Of a stretch of DNA of 40,668 nucleotides, positions 1 through 8,227 are shown in pieces. The notes beneath the pieces are model-generated. The model saw nothing but the letters and a program-made list of their open reading frames with translations, was not told the DNA's origin and ran no database searches. How positions within the stretch are numbered: the first letter of the stretch is position 1; the number at the start of each line of letters is the position of its first letter. The DNA lies in NCBI GenBank assembly GCA_024636855.1, contig JAGXGG010000081.1, positions 1 to 40,668 on the forward strand. Direction: 5' to 3'. This stretch comes from Ignavibacteriota bacterium (lineage in GTDB: Bacteria > Bacteroidota > Ignavibacteria > Kapaibacteriales > UBA2268). The position numbers were made by a program, and so were the translations under genes.

Positions 1-1260
1 AATCCACCTTTTGGAAGTAAAGAAAAAGAACAGAAAATACTTCAAACTTATGAATTAGGGAGTAAGAGTATAAATAAAAAATCTCAAAAAACTGAAATTC
101 TTTTCCTTGAAAAAGGGATTAAGTTATTAAGACCAGAGGGGAGAATGTTAATAGTTATTCCTTCAGGAATATTAAGTAATGCAAGTTATAAGTATGTTCG
201 TGATTATATACGGAGTGTCTCAGAAATTAGAGCTATTATTGAATTACCTACACATACATTTGTTCAATCTGGCGTTCCTACAATAAAAACAAGTATCCTA
301 TATTTACAGAAATTTTCTAAAGCGAAAGCTGATGCTTTATTAGACAAAAATTTAATAAGTGATAACCAATCTAATCATAAAGTTTTTATGGCAAAAGCTG
401 AAGATGTTGGATTTGAGCCAAATGGGAAAATTATAAATTCTAGCGAAAAAACAGATTTAGATTTAATACTTGAAGATTATTTTACAAAAGAACAAATGCC
501 AAAGATTTCTGTTGATTTAATAAGATATGCTAATTCAAACTTTATTAAAAAAGATGAATATCGAATTGAAGGAAGTTCAATACGTGGAAAGAATAAAGAT
601 TTAAAAACTTCATTTTTAATAGAAGAAAATCTACTTGTTGATAGACTAGATCCCAATTATTATTTCTTTAGAATTAATTCTGAAGAATTATTAAATGAGT
701 TTGAATCAATTAAAGATTTAGTTATACCAAAATCTAGGAAATTTCTTCCTAAATCTGATATTGAATTAGATACAGAATATAAGGTACTTTCTGTTACTAA
801 CAATAGAGGAGTAATTTTTAAAGAACTTCGGAAAGGCGAAGATTTTACTTCTGCATACAAGTTAGTAAAAGAAGGAGATATAGTTTACAATCCTTATAGG
901 ATCAATGTTGGAAGTATTGGTGTTGTTGATAAAGAACATGACGGAAGTTTAGTAAGTCCCGCATATGTTGTATTTAATATTAAAGGTATTGATCCACATT
1001 ATTTTGTTTTATTAATGAAAAGCCCTTTTTACAAATATTATATTGATGTAATTACTACTGGTTCTATAAGAGATAACTTATCTTTATCTTTATTAAAACA
1101 ACTAAAAATGCCTAAAATGACTATTGAAAATCAAGAAAAGATTAAATCAATTATTAAAAATTATGAGGATATTATCCTTAAAAATAGAAAATCTATTAAG
1201 TCAAACAATACTAGCATAATAAAGATTCTAAACAAGATTGTTAACCTCGAAATTGATTAG
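1..1260 (+). CDS. N6-adenine DNA methyltransferase fused to a specificity domain (5' truncated)
   Basis: The reading frame is open from base 1 and begins with Asn-Pro-Pro-Phe, the catalytic motif IV of N6-adenine methyltransferases, so the AdoMet-binding N-terminal half lies outside the window. Next comes the typical end of an N6_Mtase domain (GILSNASYKYVRDYI, then IIELPTHTFVQSGVPT). The last ~210 residues look different: a target-recognition half-domain of the HsdS kind (YKVLSVTNNRGV, GDIVYNPYRINVGSIGVV) followed by a Lys/Asn-rich helical tail like the conserved spacer of HsdS. Methyltransferase and specificity functions therefore sit in one chain, as in BcgI-like, type IIG or other fused systems. 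Only one half-TRD is visible, so a dimer would be expected to read a bipartite site. A restriction domain or partner could lie upstream and cannot be judged here. The first in-frame ATG, at 145, is internal. Confidence 0.8.
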   Translation, partial: NPPFGSKEKEQKILQTYELGSKSINKKSQKTEILFLEKGIKLLRPEGRMLIVIPSGILSNASYKYVRDYIRSVSEIRAIIELPTHTFVQSGVPTIKTSILYLQKFSKAKADALLDKNLISDNQSNHKVFMAKAEDVGFEPNGKIINSSEKTDLDLILEDYFTKEQMPKISVDLIRYANSNFIKKDEYRIEGSSIRGKNKDLKTSFLIEENLLVDRLDPNYYFFRINSEELLNEFESIKDLVIPKSRKFLPKSDIELDTEYKVLSVTNNRGVIFKELRKGEDFTSAYKLVKEGDIVYNPYRINVGSIGVVDKEHDGSLVSPAYVVFNIKGIDPHYFVLLMKSPFYKYYIDVITTGSIRDNLSLSLLKQLKMPKMTIENQEKIKSIIKNYEDIILKNRKSIKSNNTSIIKILNKIVNLEID

Positions 1261-1274
1261 TTATAACATTCTAA

Positions 1275-1295
1275 CCCCTAACATTCAGATAGGGG
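1275..1295. terminator. Bidirectional terminator between convergent genes
   Basis: The arms CCCCTA (1275-1280) and TAGGGG (1290-1295) form a 6-bp GC-rich stem with a 9-nt loop. AT-rich sequence follows on both sides, between the convergent methyltransferase and glycosyltransferase stop codons. The U-tract is weak on the plus strand. Confidence 0.5.
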
Positions 1296-1302
1296 ATTAT
1301 TC

Positions 1303-2421
1303 TCACCTATAAACTATCTTATCTATCTCACGCATCATATCGTTGGCTGATTTGTCCCACGAGAATTCTTTTGCCCATTCGACTGCTCCAGTTGAGAGTT
1401 GATTTAGCAATTTAGGGTTGGTTATTAGTTCCTCTAGCTTTTGGGTTAATTCGGGTACGTTTCCATACTCATACAAATCGCCAGATAGACCTACTTTCAC
1501 TGAATCACGCAGACCGGGTGAGTCTGCTGAGATAATTGGTGTGCCGCAAGCATTCGCCTCTATGTTAGTTATTCCCCAGCCCTCTTTCATCGATGTATTG
1601 ACTACTACATGCGATTTTCCTAGCAGATCTACTTTCTCCTCGTCCGTCACGAATCCGTGGAATTTTACTTTATCGGAATATCCACCTTTAATAGCTAACT
1701 CTTCTAATTTGGGTCTGTAATCTCCTCGTCCGATTATCTCTAGTCGTATATCAGGGTACTTCTTCTGCAATATCTCGAATGCATCGAACATGTTATCAAC
1801 TGACTTATACTTTTTCAATCGTCCGAAATAAGTGATAGTGAAGTTGGGATTTTTCTCCACTACAGCCATCGGGTACATTTCTTGCTCGATTGCGTTGTGT
1901 ACTATAGCGATTCTATCTTCGTCAAACCCTCGGGCTATGAACTCATCCTTTGTACTTTGTGATACGGTTACTATCGGATGTTTTTTGTATATATAATCGA
2001 CTAATTTCTCGGCTATTACTACGTAGAGTCCAGCTATTACGTTGGTTTCGTGGAATATACTTTTCCCGAAAAAATGATGAGAAATTACTAACAATTTCTT
2101 ACCAATAAATAGGGGAAGATAAAACGGTATTTTGTTCACATCATCAATTATAACGTCATAGCCCTTGTCCATAAATAGCTTCTTATAGAGCTTTGGTACT
2201 ATGAAATTGAAAGTATTGCGGCTTCCTCGTCTCATTATAGTAATGCTGTCTATGACTTCATCTTTTGGTTCACCGGGTATCTCACAGCAAACTAGAGTCA
2301 CTTCGTGTCCTTTTGCGGCTATTCGCTTAAATATCTCGTGAAGGTGAACTTCTGCACCTCCACCGAGTGGATTTTTTATGTCTTGCCAATTAAATATTAG
2401 TATTTTTATGTTTTTTGGCAT
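1303..2421 (-). CDS. Glycosyltransferase family 4 (GT-B fold)
   Basis: This is a retaining glycosyltransferase of the GT4 family, expected to transfer a sugar from a nucleotide-sugar donor to a cell-envelope glycan or glycolipid in the cytoplasm. The N-terminal acceptor domain starts with a short strand and the glycine-rich loop NPLGGGAEVHLHEI (about residues 17-30). The C-terminal donor domain opens with TITYFGRLKKYKSVDNM and contains the E-x7-E type motif in EGWGITNIEANACGTPII, whose acidic residues bind the donor. At 372 aa the length is normal for the family. No other polysaccharide genes are adjacent, so the substrate cannot be named. It ends in TGA and is transcribed divergently from the TPR lipoprotein gene. 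Confidence 0.85.
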   Translation of the reverse strand: MPKNIKILIFNWQDIKNPLGGGAEVHLHEIFKRIAAKGHEVTLVCCEIPGEPKDEVIDSITIMRRGSRNTFNFIVPKLYKKLFMDKGYDVIIDDVNKIPFYLPLFIGKKLLVISHHFFGKSIFHETNVIAGLYVVIAEKLVDYIYKKHPIVTVSQSTKDEFIARGFDEDRIAIVHNAIEQEMYPMAVVEKNPNFTITYFGRLKKYKSVDNMFDAFEILQKKYPDIRLEIIGRGDYRPKLEELAIKGGYSDKVKFHGFVTDEEKVDLLGKSHVVVNTSMKEGWGITNIEANACGTPIISADSPGLRDSVKVGLSGDLYEYGNVPELTQKLEELITNPKLLNQLSTGAVEWAKEFSWDKSANDMMREIDKIVYR

Positions 2422-2498
2422 TTTTCTTGTCTCTTAGTTAGTACATATAGGTGAATAATACCTAAGTGTAAGTATATAAATATAATAGCGATTTTGTT

Positions 2499-3422
2499 AT
2501 GAAAATCAAATTGTCAAATATTATCCATTGGCTACTATTAGCATCACTTTTAGCATTTCTCGGCTCTTGTGGCAATATGAGTAGTGTGAGAAATGGAAAA
2601 TATATAGTAGCAAAATCCGAAAAAATTGAAGAAATAAAAAACACTCCTTCTGATTCTTTACTTCTTGCGATGTACGAAAATAAGAATGAAACTTCTGCTT
2701 TAACAGGTAACGAAGAAAAACCAGTGGAAGTTATAAACGAGACTCCAATAAAGAGAATCCCGACTTTACAAGAGCAGATGAATAATCTAGCAGATAGGCA
2801 AGACAACTTTGATAACAGATTAACAAAAATAGAATCTCAGAACAACAAAATCAGCAACAAGTTAGAGGAAATAACTGAATTACTAAAATCTAAAAAGCCA
2901 ATAGGCTCTGAAACTGCAACTACTGGTGCTACACCTGAGAAAAAAGAACCAAAAGAGGCATTCATTTTATACCCAGACCATAAAGCACAAGGAAAGAAAA
3001 GACCTGTCACCAAACGACAAACAACACCTGTTATAGAACCAGATATTAAAAAAGAAGAAAGCTCTATTTTTAAATCGGCAGTTGATATGGTAGATAAGCA
3101 AGATTATAATGGAGCTGTACTAATGCTACTGAAAGAAGAGCAAAAGTTAAGCGATCCAACTAAATTAGCTGAATGTCGTTATCTAATTGCTAAGTCATTT
3201 CTATCATTAAATAGATACACCCAAGCTCAAGATTATTATGCTAAGGTACTTTCTTCGAACATAGATTACGAGAAAAAAGCAGAAGCCCAAGCCGGTATAG
3301 CAAAAATCCATTTGAAAAAAGGGGATAGGGAAGAAGCAAAGAAAGCCTACAAGACAATCCTTGACAAATACGCAACTACACAATATGTCATAGAAGCTAA
3401 GAAGATGTTGCAGCAGTTATAA
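2499..3422 (+). CDS. Coiled-coil/TPR lipoprotein, CpoB/YbgF-like
   Basis: The N-terminus is a lipoprotein signal peptide with a lipobox ending in LGSC (Cys24). A low-complexity linker follows, then a predicted coiled coil at about residues 89-130 (heptad-like LQEQMNNLADRQDNF onward), a Lys/Pro-rich segment, and C-terminal tetratricopeptide repeats from about residue 185 (SAVDMVDKQDYNGAVLML; AECRYLIAKSFLSLNRYTQA; AGIAKIHLKKGDREEAKKAY). This order, coiled coil then TPR with the repeats reaching the very C-terminus, is that of the periplasmic Tol-Pal partner CpoB/YbgF, which links outer-membrane constriction to peptidoglycan synthesis. The lipid anchor and the absence of tol/pal neighbours make exact orthology uncertain, and a generic assembly or scaffolding lipoprotein is the alternative. 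Confidence 0.7.
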   Translation: MKIKLSNIIHWLLLASLLAFLGSCGNMSSVRNGKYIVAKSEKIEEIKNTPSDSLLLAMYENKNETSALTGNEEKPVEVINETPIKRIPTLQEQMNNLADRQDNFDNRLTKIESQNNKISNKLEEITELLKSKKPIGSETATTGATPEKKEPKEAFILYPDHKAQGKKRPVTKRQTTPVIEPDIKKEESSIFKSAVDMVDKQDYNGAVLMLLKEEQKLSDPTKLAECRYLIAKSFLSLNRYTQAQDYYAKVLSSNIDYEKKAEAQAGIAKIHLKKGDREEAKKAYKTILDKYATTQYVIEAKKMLQQL

Positions 3423-3447
3423 ATTTTTGGGGATAGATATTATTAAT

Positions 3448-3487
3448 GTCTGAATCAGAATTTACAGGATTTAAGGATTTATAGAAT
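3448..3487. repeat. Left arm of imperfect 40-bp inverted repeat flanking the GxxExxY gene
   Basis: This arm matches the reverse complement of 3881-3920 at 32 of 40 positions with no gap. Its right half overlaps the last codons and stop of the GxxExxY gene. The core TTTACAGGATT occurs again at 3929-3939. Confidence 0.75.
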
Positions 3488-3863
3488 TATATTTGGGGTT
3501 GAAAATAAGTTTATACTGTAAACTCTGAGAGCCAAAATTGATTAATAGACCCTTTTCAAAGTTATAAGCAACTACATAGTTCTTAGCTTGAGCTAAATGT
3601 ACATCTTCAAGTTTTATTAAGGCTTTTAGTTCTACAATTATTCTATCTGCAATGACGAAATCAACTCGTCTGCTACCTACCATAACATCATTATAAAAAA
3701 TAGGTTGGTCAACTTCCCTCCCAAATTTTATTTTAGAACTTTCTAACTCTATAGCTAAACATCTTTGGTAAATTAATTCTTGAAATCCGTTACCAAGTGA
3801 GTTATGTACTTTCATAGCACAGCCAATTACATCATAAGTCAATTTATCGTTAATACTTGCCAT
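3471..3863 (-). CDS. GxxExxY family protein (PD-(D/E)XK nuclease-like)
   Basis: A 130-aa protein carrying the family signature GFQELIY (G-x-x-E-x-x-Y) near residue 27. Further on it has RRVDFVI followed by IIVELKAL, giving the D...ExK arrangement of the PD-(D/E)XK nuclease fold. The family is widespread in Bacteroidota, Chlorobiota and environmental bacteria, usually as single genes with patchy distribution and unproven biochemical role. The length is typical (about 125-130 aa). The gene sits between two arms of an imperfect inverted repeat, and its last codons (NSINP) are written by the left arm. It is a single transcription unit pointing toward the TPR lipoprotein gene, and looks like a small mobile or repeat-associated cassette. 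Confidence 0.85.
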   Translation of the reverse strand: MASINDKLTYDVIGCAMKVHNSLGNGFQELIYQRCLAIELESSKIKFGREVDQPIFYNDVMVGSRRVDFVIADRIIVELKALIKLEDVHLAQAKNYVVAYNFEKGLLINFGSQSLQYKLIFNPKYNSINP

Positions 3864-3880
3864 ATTTTTTCACTTATAGT

Positions 3881-3920
3881 ATCCTGCAAATTCTTAAATT
3901 CAGTAAATCCTGATTCTGAC
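3881..3920. repeat. Right arm of imperfect inverted repeat flanking the GxxExxY gene
   Basis: Its reverse complement aligns with 3448-3487 (8 mismatches in 40). It lies between the GxxExxY start codon and the stop of the next minus-strand gene. A further short copy of the core at 3929-3939, in opposite orientation, writes the last residues of the 3925-4725 protein (NPINPVK). Confidence 0.75.
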
Positions 3921-3924
3921 TAAC

Positions 3925-4725
3925 TCACTTTACAGGATTAATAGGATTATCGTATTCTCTTGATAGACTATTAAACATCAGTGCTAATCCAAATGTAATC
4001 TGATTAACTTTCCAAGGTTGGGAGTTGATGTTATTTAAGCCGTAGTTGAAACTAATCTCCGGTACTAATAAGAAAGTACCACGCTCATTCAGAAGAAGTG
4101 AATAACCCACACCAAAATTCAAAAAGGCACTAAGGCTATTAAGCTCGGGTATATCACCATGTAATTCATTTCGTTTTCGAGTGCCAGTATCTTTGAATAC
4201 TCCTCTGTTGCTAGGCATAGTTAATCGTTCTTCTTGCTCGAATGAACCGTTAACTATGAAGCCTATAAAACCTCCACCATGAAAATAAAGATATTGTATA
4301 GGGTAGTAGTTGACTCCTGCATTCAACCCAAAGGAACTAATACTAGTAGATATTAGGTGTTCCGTTTCCGCTATATCACCACTATTACTATTATCCAAAT
4401 CACTGATAGGTATTTGTTGGGTGGAAATAAGATCAGCACCTAAGTCCAATACACTTGCTCTTAAGTCTAATTCTAATTTTTTTGTAATTGGGTATTGAAA
4501 TATCATTCCAATATTTAGTCCAATACCAGAACCAGTTTCGAATCCACTGCAACAATTAGGAGTCCCAATGAGTTTAGCAAAGTCTGGTGAGTGGCTATTA
4601 AGACTAGTTGTCCCGAATATCCCTATTGCATATTTTTTAACATCAAGATACTCGATTGAATTTTGTGCAAATAAATTTATTGAAAATACTGTTACAAAGA
4701 GTGTTATAAGGTAAATAAGTTTCAA
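3925..4725 (-). CDS. Outer-membrane beta-barrel-like protein
   Basis: A 266-aa protein with a clear signal peptide (MKLIYLITLFVTVFSINLFA, cleavage before QNS). The rest is alternating polar/hydrophobic strand-like sequence rich in Gly and aromatic residues (SSFGLNAGVNYYPIQYLYFH, LNFGVGYSLLLNERGTFLLV, EISFNYGLNN), as in small outer-membrane beta-barrels of the OmpW/OMP_b-brl kind. No enzymatic motif was seen and the cargo or function is unknown. The last codons overlap a copy of the repeat core associated with the neighbouring GxxExxY gene, so the original C-terminus may have been altered by the repeat. It is transcribed divergently from glutamate dehydrogenase across a 121-bp spacer holding a palindrome. 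Confidence 0.6.
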   Translation of the reverse strand: MKLIYLITLFVTVFSINLFAQNSIEYLDVKKYAIGIFGTTSLNSHSPDFAKLIGTPNCCSGFETGSGIGLNIGMIFQYPITKKLELDLRASVLDLGADLISTQQIPISDLDNSNSGDIAETEHLISTSISSFGLNAGVNYYPIQYLYFHGGGFIGFIVNGSFEQEERLTMPSNRGVFKDTGTRKRNELHGDIPELNSLSAFLNFGVGYSLLLNERGTFLLVPEISFNYGLNNINSQPWKVNQITFGLALMFNSLSREYDNPINPVK

Positions 4726-4763
4726 AAACCACCATTTATATATGTTTAGATGTAATTCATTTC

Positions 4764-4780
4764 GTAACTTTGAAAGTTAC
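4764..4780. promoter_or_regulatory. Perfect 17-bp palindrome in a divergent promoter region (possible operator)
   Basis: The sequence GTAACTTT-G-AAAGTTAC has two 8-bp arms around one central base. It is placed between the divergent start codons of the outer-membrane protein gene (4725) and glutamate dehydrogenase (4847). A related half-site, CAAAGTAAC, occurs at 4789-4797. The symmetry and location fit a dimeric regulator site; the regulator is unknown. Confidence 0.45.
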
Positions 4781-4846
4781 ACAAATAACAAAGTAACAAT
4801 TATTTGTTTTAATTTATAATAGATTATTTTAAATAGAGGTTTTTTT

Positions 4847-6133
4847 ATGTCGCACGGGTCTTTTAACGCCTATAAAATGGCACAAGAGCAATTCACTAAT
4901 ATTGCGAATAAACTAGGATTGGATCAAGCAACAATTGATTTGTTAAATAATACTGAAAGGGAGTTTTCATTTAACATTCCAATCAGAATGGATGATGGTA
5001 CTTACAAAGTATTTAGAGGTTTCAGAGTGCAACATAATGATGCACGTGGTCCTTGCAAAGGTGGTATCAGATTTCATCCTCAAGAAACAGTTGATACTGT
5101 TCGTGCATTATCTATGTGGATGACATGGAAAACAGCTGTTGTAGATATTCCATTAGGTGGAGGTAAAGGTGGTGTTATATGTGACCCACAAAATTTATCT
5201 TCGAATGAACAAGAGCAAATTTGTCGTGGTTGGGTTAGACAAATGGTAAGAATGGTAGGTCCTATCCAAGATGTTCCTGCTCCAGATGTATTAACAACTG
5301 GTCAACACATGATTTGGATGCTAGATGAATATGAAAAAATGACTGGAATGAAATACCCTGGTTTTATCACTGGTAAACCAGTTGGTATGGGTGGCTCTTT
5401 AGGTAGAACAGAAGCAACTGGTTATGGTGTTGTATACACTTTAAGAGAAGCTTTAGATCAAATTGGATTAGATATTAAAAAGACAACCGCATCTGTACAA
5501 GGTTTTGGAAATGTTGCTAAATATGCAATCGAACTTTATACAGAAATGGGCGGTAAAGTAATAGCTGTTTCTAGTTGGAATCACGTAGAACAAAGAGCAT
5601 ATACATTTAAGAAAGAAACTGGAATAGGATTTAGAGATTTAGAAGGAATTACTAACAAGTTTGGCGAAGTAGATGTAGAAAAAGCAAAACAAAATGGTTA
5701 TGAAGTATTAGACGGTGATGCTTGGATTGAACAAAATGTCGATATATTAATCCCTGCTGCTCTAGAAAATCAAATTAACAAAGAAACAGTTTCTAAAATA
5801 CAAGATAAAGTAAAAGTAATAGTAGAAGGCGCAAATGGACCTACTACTCCTGAAGCAGACGTAGTAATCAATGCTAAAGGAATTCTATGTATTCCTGATT
5901 TCTTAGCTAATGCTGGTGGTGTTACATGTTCATATTTCGAACAAGTCCAAAACAACACTAACTATTATTGGCCAAAAGAAGAAGTAATTGAAAAGTTAGA
6001 CAAGAAAATGACAGATGCTTACAAAGCAGTTGCACATGTTGCACATGGTAAAGGATTATCAATGCGTGACGCTGCCTATGTTATCTCTATCCAAAGAGTA
6101 GTAGAAGCATGTAAAATGCGTGGCTGGGTGTAG
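4847..6133 (+). CDS. gdhA: Glutamate dehydrogenase (NAD(P)+)
   Basis: Glutamate dehydrogenase interconverts glutamate and 2-oxoglutarate plus ammonium and joins carbon and nitrogen metabolism in the cytoplasm. The 428-aa length is that of the short bacterial hexameric class. Visible motifs are the substrate-binding lysines K71 (GPCKGGIRFHP), K95 (WMTWKTAVVD) and catalytic-loop K107 in PLGGGKGGV, the catalytic Asp in PAPDVLT (D147), and the Rossmann dinucleotide fold GFGNVA (219-224). The end of the protein (DAAYVISIQRVVEACKMRGW) is also canonical. Which cofactor is used cannot be decided by eye. The gene is monocistronic, with a palindrome upstream and a strong terminator downstream. Confidence 0.95.
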   Translation: MSHGSFNAYKMAQEQFTNIANKLGLDQATIDLLNNTEREFSFNIPIRMDDGTYKVFRGFRVQHNDARGPCKGGIRFHPQETVDTVRALSMWMTWKTAVVDIPLGGGKGGVICDPQNLSSNEQEQICRGWVRQMVRMVGPIQDVPAPDVLTTGQHMIWMLDEYEKMTGMKYPGFITGKPVGMGGSLGRTEATGYGVVYTLREALDQIGLDIKKTTASVQGFGNVAKYAIELYTEMGGKVIAVSSWNHVEQRAYTFKKETGIGFRDLEGITNKFGEVDVEKAKQNGYEVLDGDAWIEQNVDILIPAALENQINKETVSKIQDKVKVIVEGANGPTTPEADVVINAKGILCIPDFLANAGGVTCSYFEQVQNNTNYYWPKEEVIEKLDKKMTDAYKAVAHVAHGKGLSMRDAAYVISIQRVVEACKMRGWV

Positions 6134-6160
6134 GGGTTTTTCTCAAAACAATATTTTTTA

Positions 6161-6188
6161 AAAAAAAGCTCCTTAAGGAGCTTTTTTT
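6161..6188. terminator. Perfect bidirectional rho-independent terminator
   Basis: A perfect 28-bp palindrome: a run of seven A, GCTCCTT, then the exact complement ending in seven T. It works for both the plus-strand glutamate dehydrogenase and the minus-strand adenylate cyclase, whose stop codon is only 3 bp away. Confidence 0.9.
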
Positions 6189-6190
6189 AT

Positions 6191-8059
6191 TTAAGCTTTA
6201 GACACAAAGTACATCTCTATTTCTCCCTTGCCTTTCGCTTCAATTTTACCTCTGCTTTCGAAAGTAAAAAGGGAATCATCTTTTAAAAGTTCGTAGGTGG
6301 TGTGGCTAATGTTTACTTTACCCTCTTGGCCTGAGCTTTCCATTCGGTTGGCGGTGTTTACGGTATCGCCCCAAATGTCATACTGGAATTTTTTGACACC
6401 TACTATTCCAGCTACTACAGGGCCAGTATGTACGCCGATGCGTACCTCAAAAAATGGTTTGTTTGCGGCTATCTTATCAGCTTTTTCTCTTTTCACAACT
6501 TCAGCCATTTCCAAAGCAGCTTTGACTACATCGGTAGGATGTGTTTGGTTAGGTGTTGGTAGTCCTCCCGCTGCCATGTAGGCATCACCAATTGTCTTGA
6601 TTTTTTCAATGCCATGTTGCTCGCAAACTTTGTCGAATTCCGAAAAACAAGCATGAAGGTCTGCTACCAGTTCTTTAGGGCTGAGCTGCTCACTCATTGC
6701 AGTGAATCCCTTGAAGTCTGTAAATATTACAGTTACTTGTTCTATTAATTGTGCATCGGCTGCTCCTTTTTCTTTTAATTCTTTAGCAACTTCTTCCGGA
6801 AGAATGTTAAGGAGTAATTCTTCGGATATATCTTTTTCTATTTGGATTGCAGCTTTGGCTTTTTTGGTGAATCTAAGTCGGCTCCATAGCCCACCGGCTA
6901 TTAAGAGAATAAATATTCCTATAAAGAGAAAAACGTTTCTATTTTTTGTCAATTGTTCTTCCCTAAGGTCAGCATTCAGACCAGCAACTTCTAATTCCTT
7001 TATTTGTCGCTCCTTTTTCTCGCTTTCATATTTCTCCCGCATTTCGGAAATAGCGCGCATTTTTTCAGTACTTAATAAACTGTCTTTTAATAAAATATGA
7101 TAATTTAATGTATTTAAAGCACTATCTAGATTGCCAATTCCTTGAAGTGCTTGGCTGCGAATAAAGGTAATTGATGTGGCCAAATCTAGGTAATGTCCGG
7201 CATTTGCATAAACTATGGCAGAATCCAGATATGTTAGGCTAGAAATAAATTTGCCATTGTCACGGGCGATACTGGCTAAATTCATAAGATGCATAACCAT
7301 TTCGTGTTTTTTATCGAGACGTTTACTTATTGAAAGTGCCTGAGTGACGTAATACTCCGAGCTATCGAGATAGCGCCGAATACCTTTTTGTTCATAGAGC
7401 ATGCCAAATAGGGCTGCTAAATTGTTTGATGCGTCCATTACACTTAATTGGTCATCTTCTTTACGAGCATATTGTAGCAATTCTTTAAAAGTTTCCATTC
7501 CAAGATTTGCTTGGCCATTGTATACTAGAGCTATTGCCTTATTCGTATACATGGCATTTTTTATTTTATTCTTGCGCCAATTATCATTCCAATGGGCCAA
7601 ACTTTTGTCGACAATTTCAATAACCTTGTCATTTTCTTTTAAACTGAGATAGGTACTTGTTAAATTGAGGTTGATCAACATTAATGTAAGGCTATCGCAT
7701 TGAGGTTTATACAAAAGCAATGCGCGCTGACCAAACGCTAATGAACTATCTAAATACCCCATCATATCATAACATTTAGATTTCCATGTATATACATAAG
7801 CAAGGCGACAAGAATCTTTTTGCCCAAAATAATAGTTTTCCAATTCTTTTAATGTGAGAAGTGCGGATTCGGGTTTGTCAAAACGTGCTGACCCACGGTA
7901 ACTTTTATAGATGCTATCTGCTGTCTTGTGGTTGAATTTCGTATTTGAAGTAGTTAAAGATTTTGGATTCGTATTATTGGAATCCTTTATTTTTTTATGC
8001 GAATCATTGCAACCTAAACAAAATATAAACAGTAAAAGAAACGGAATTGATTTTTTCAT
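6191..8059 (-). CDS. TPR-containing class III adenylate/guanylate cyclase, lipoprotein signal
   Basis: A 622-aa signalling enzyme predicted to make cAMP. It starts with a lipoprotein signal and lipobox (CLGC, Cys17). About 330 residues of tetratricopeptide-like repeats follow (ESALLTLKELENYYFGQKD; NLAALFGMLYEQKG; HEMVMHLMNLASIARDNGKF), then a coiled coil, a membrane helix (FLFIGIFILLIAGG, about 375-395) and a C-terminal class III cyclase domain. The cyclase shows metal-binding Asp in IFTDFKGF and TIGDAYMAAGG, Lys in EKIKTIGDAY and Asp in FQYDIWGD (the adenine-selecting pair, favouring ATP), and the transition-state residues in NTANRMES. The topology implies a periplasmic TPR sensor and a cytoplasmic cyclase. 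A paralogous 3' fragment lies just upstream at 8228-8545. Confidence 0.9.
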   Translation of the reverse strand: MKKSIPFLLLFIFCLGCNDSHKKIKDSNNTNPKSLTTSNTKFNHKTADSIYKSYRGSARFDKPESALLTLKELENYYFGQKDSCRLAYVYTWKSKCYDMMGYLDSSLAFGQRALLLYKPQCDSLTLMLINLNLTSTYLSLKENDKVIEIVDKSLAHWNDNWRKNKIKNAMYTNKAIALVYNGQANLGMETFKELLQYARKEDDQLSVMDASNNLAALFGMLYEQKGIRRYLDSSEYYVTQALSISKRLDKKHEMVMHLMNLASIARDNGKFISSLTYLDSAIVYANAGHYLDLATSITFIRSQALQGIGNLDSALNTLNYHILLKDSLLSTEKMRAISEMREKYESEKKERQIKELEVAGLNADLREEQLTKNRNVFLFIGIFILLIAGGLWSRLRFTKKAKAAIQIEKDISEELLLNILPEEVAKELKEKGAADAQLIEQVTVIFTDFKGFTAMSEQLSPKELVADLHACFSEFDKVCEQHGIEKIKTIGDAYMAAGGLPTPNQTHPTDVVKAALEMAEVVKREKADKIAANKPFFEVRIGVHTGPVVAGIVGVKKFQYDIWGDTVNTANRMESSGQEGKVNISHTTYELLKDDSLFTFESRGKIEAKGKGEIEMYFVSKA

Positions 8060-8227
8060 AATTTCAGTCTAAGGATAGTCAGAATAATTTTCAATCTAGG
8101 TGTTCGTACAAAATACATACTTTATTTAAGATTTCATAATTTCAATAGGAACCCTAAGTTAAAATACAGTTTGATAAATAGTAATAAATAATTAGGGTCA
8201 TGAATTTTACTCAGCTTTTTTAAATAC

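Noticed and set aside
2448-2464. Operator formed by TAGGT/ACCTA between the glycosyltransferase and TPR lipoprotein genes
   Set aside because: Only 5-bp arms in AT-rich DNA; expected by chance.
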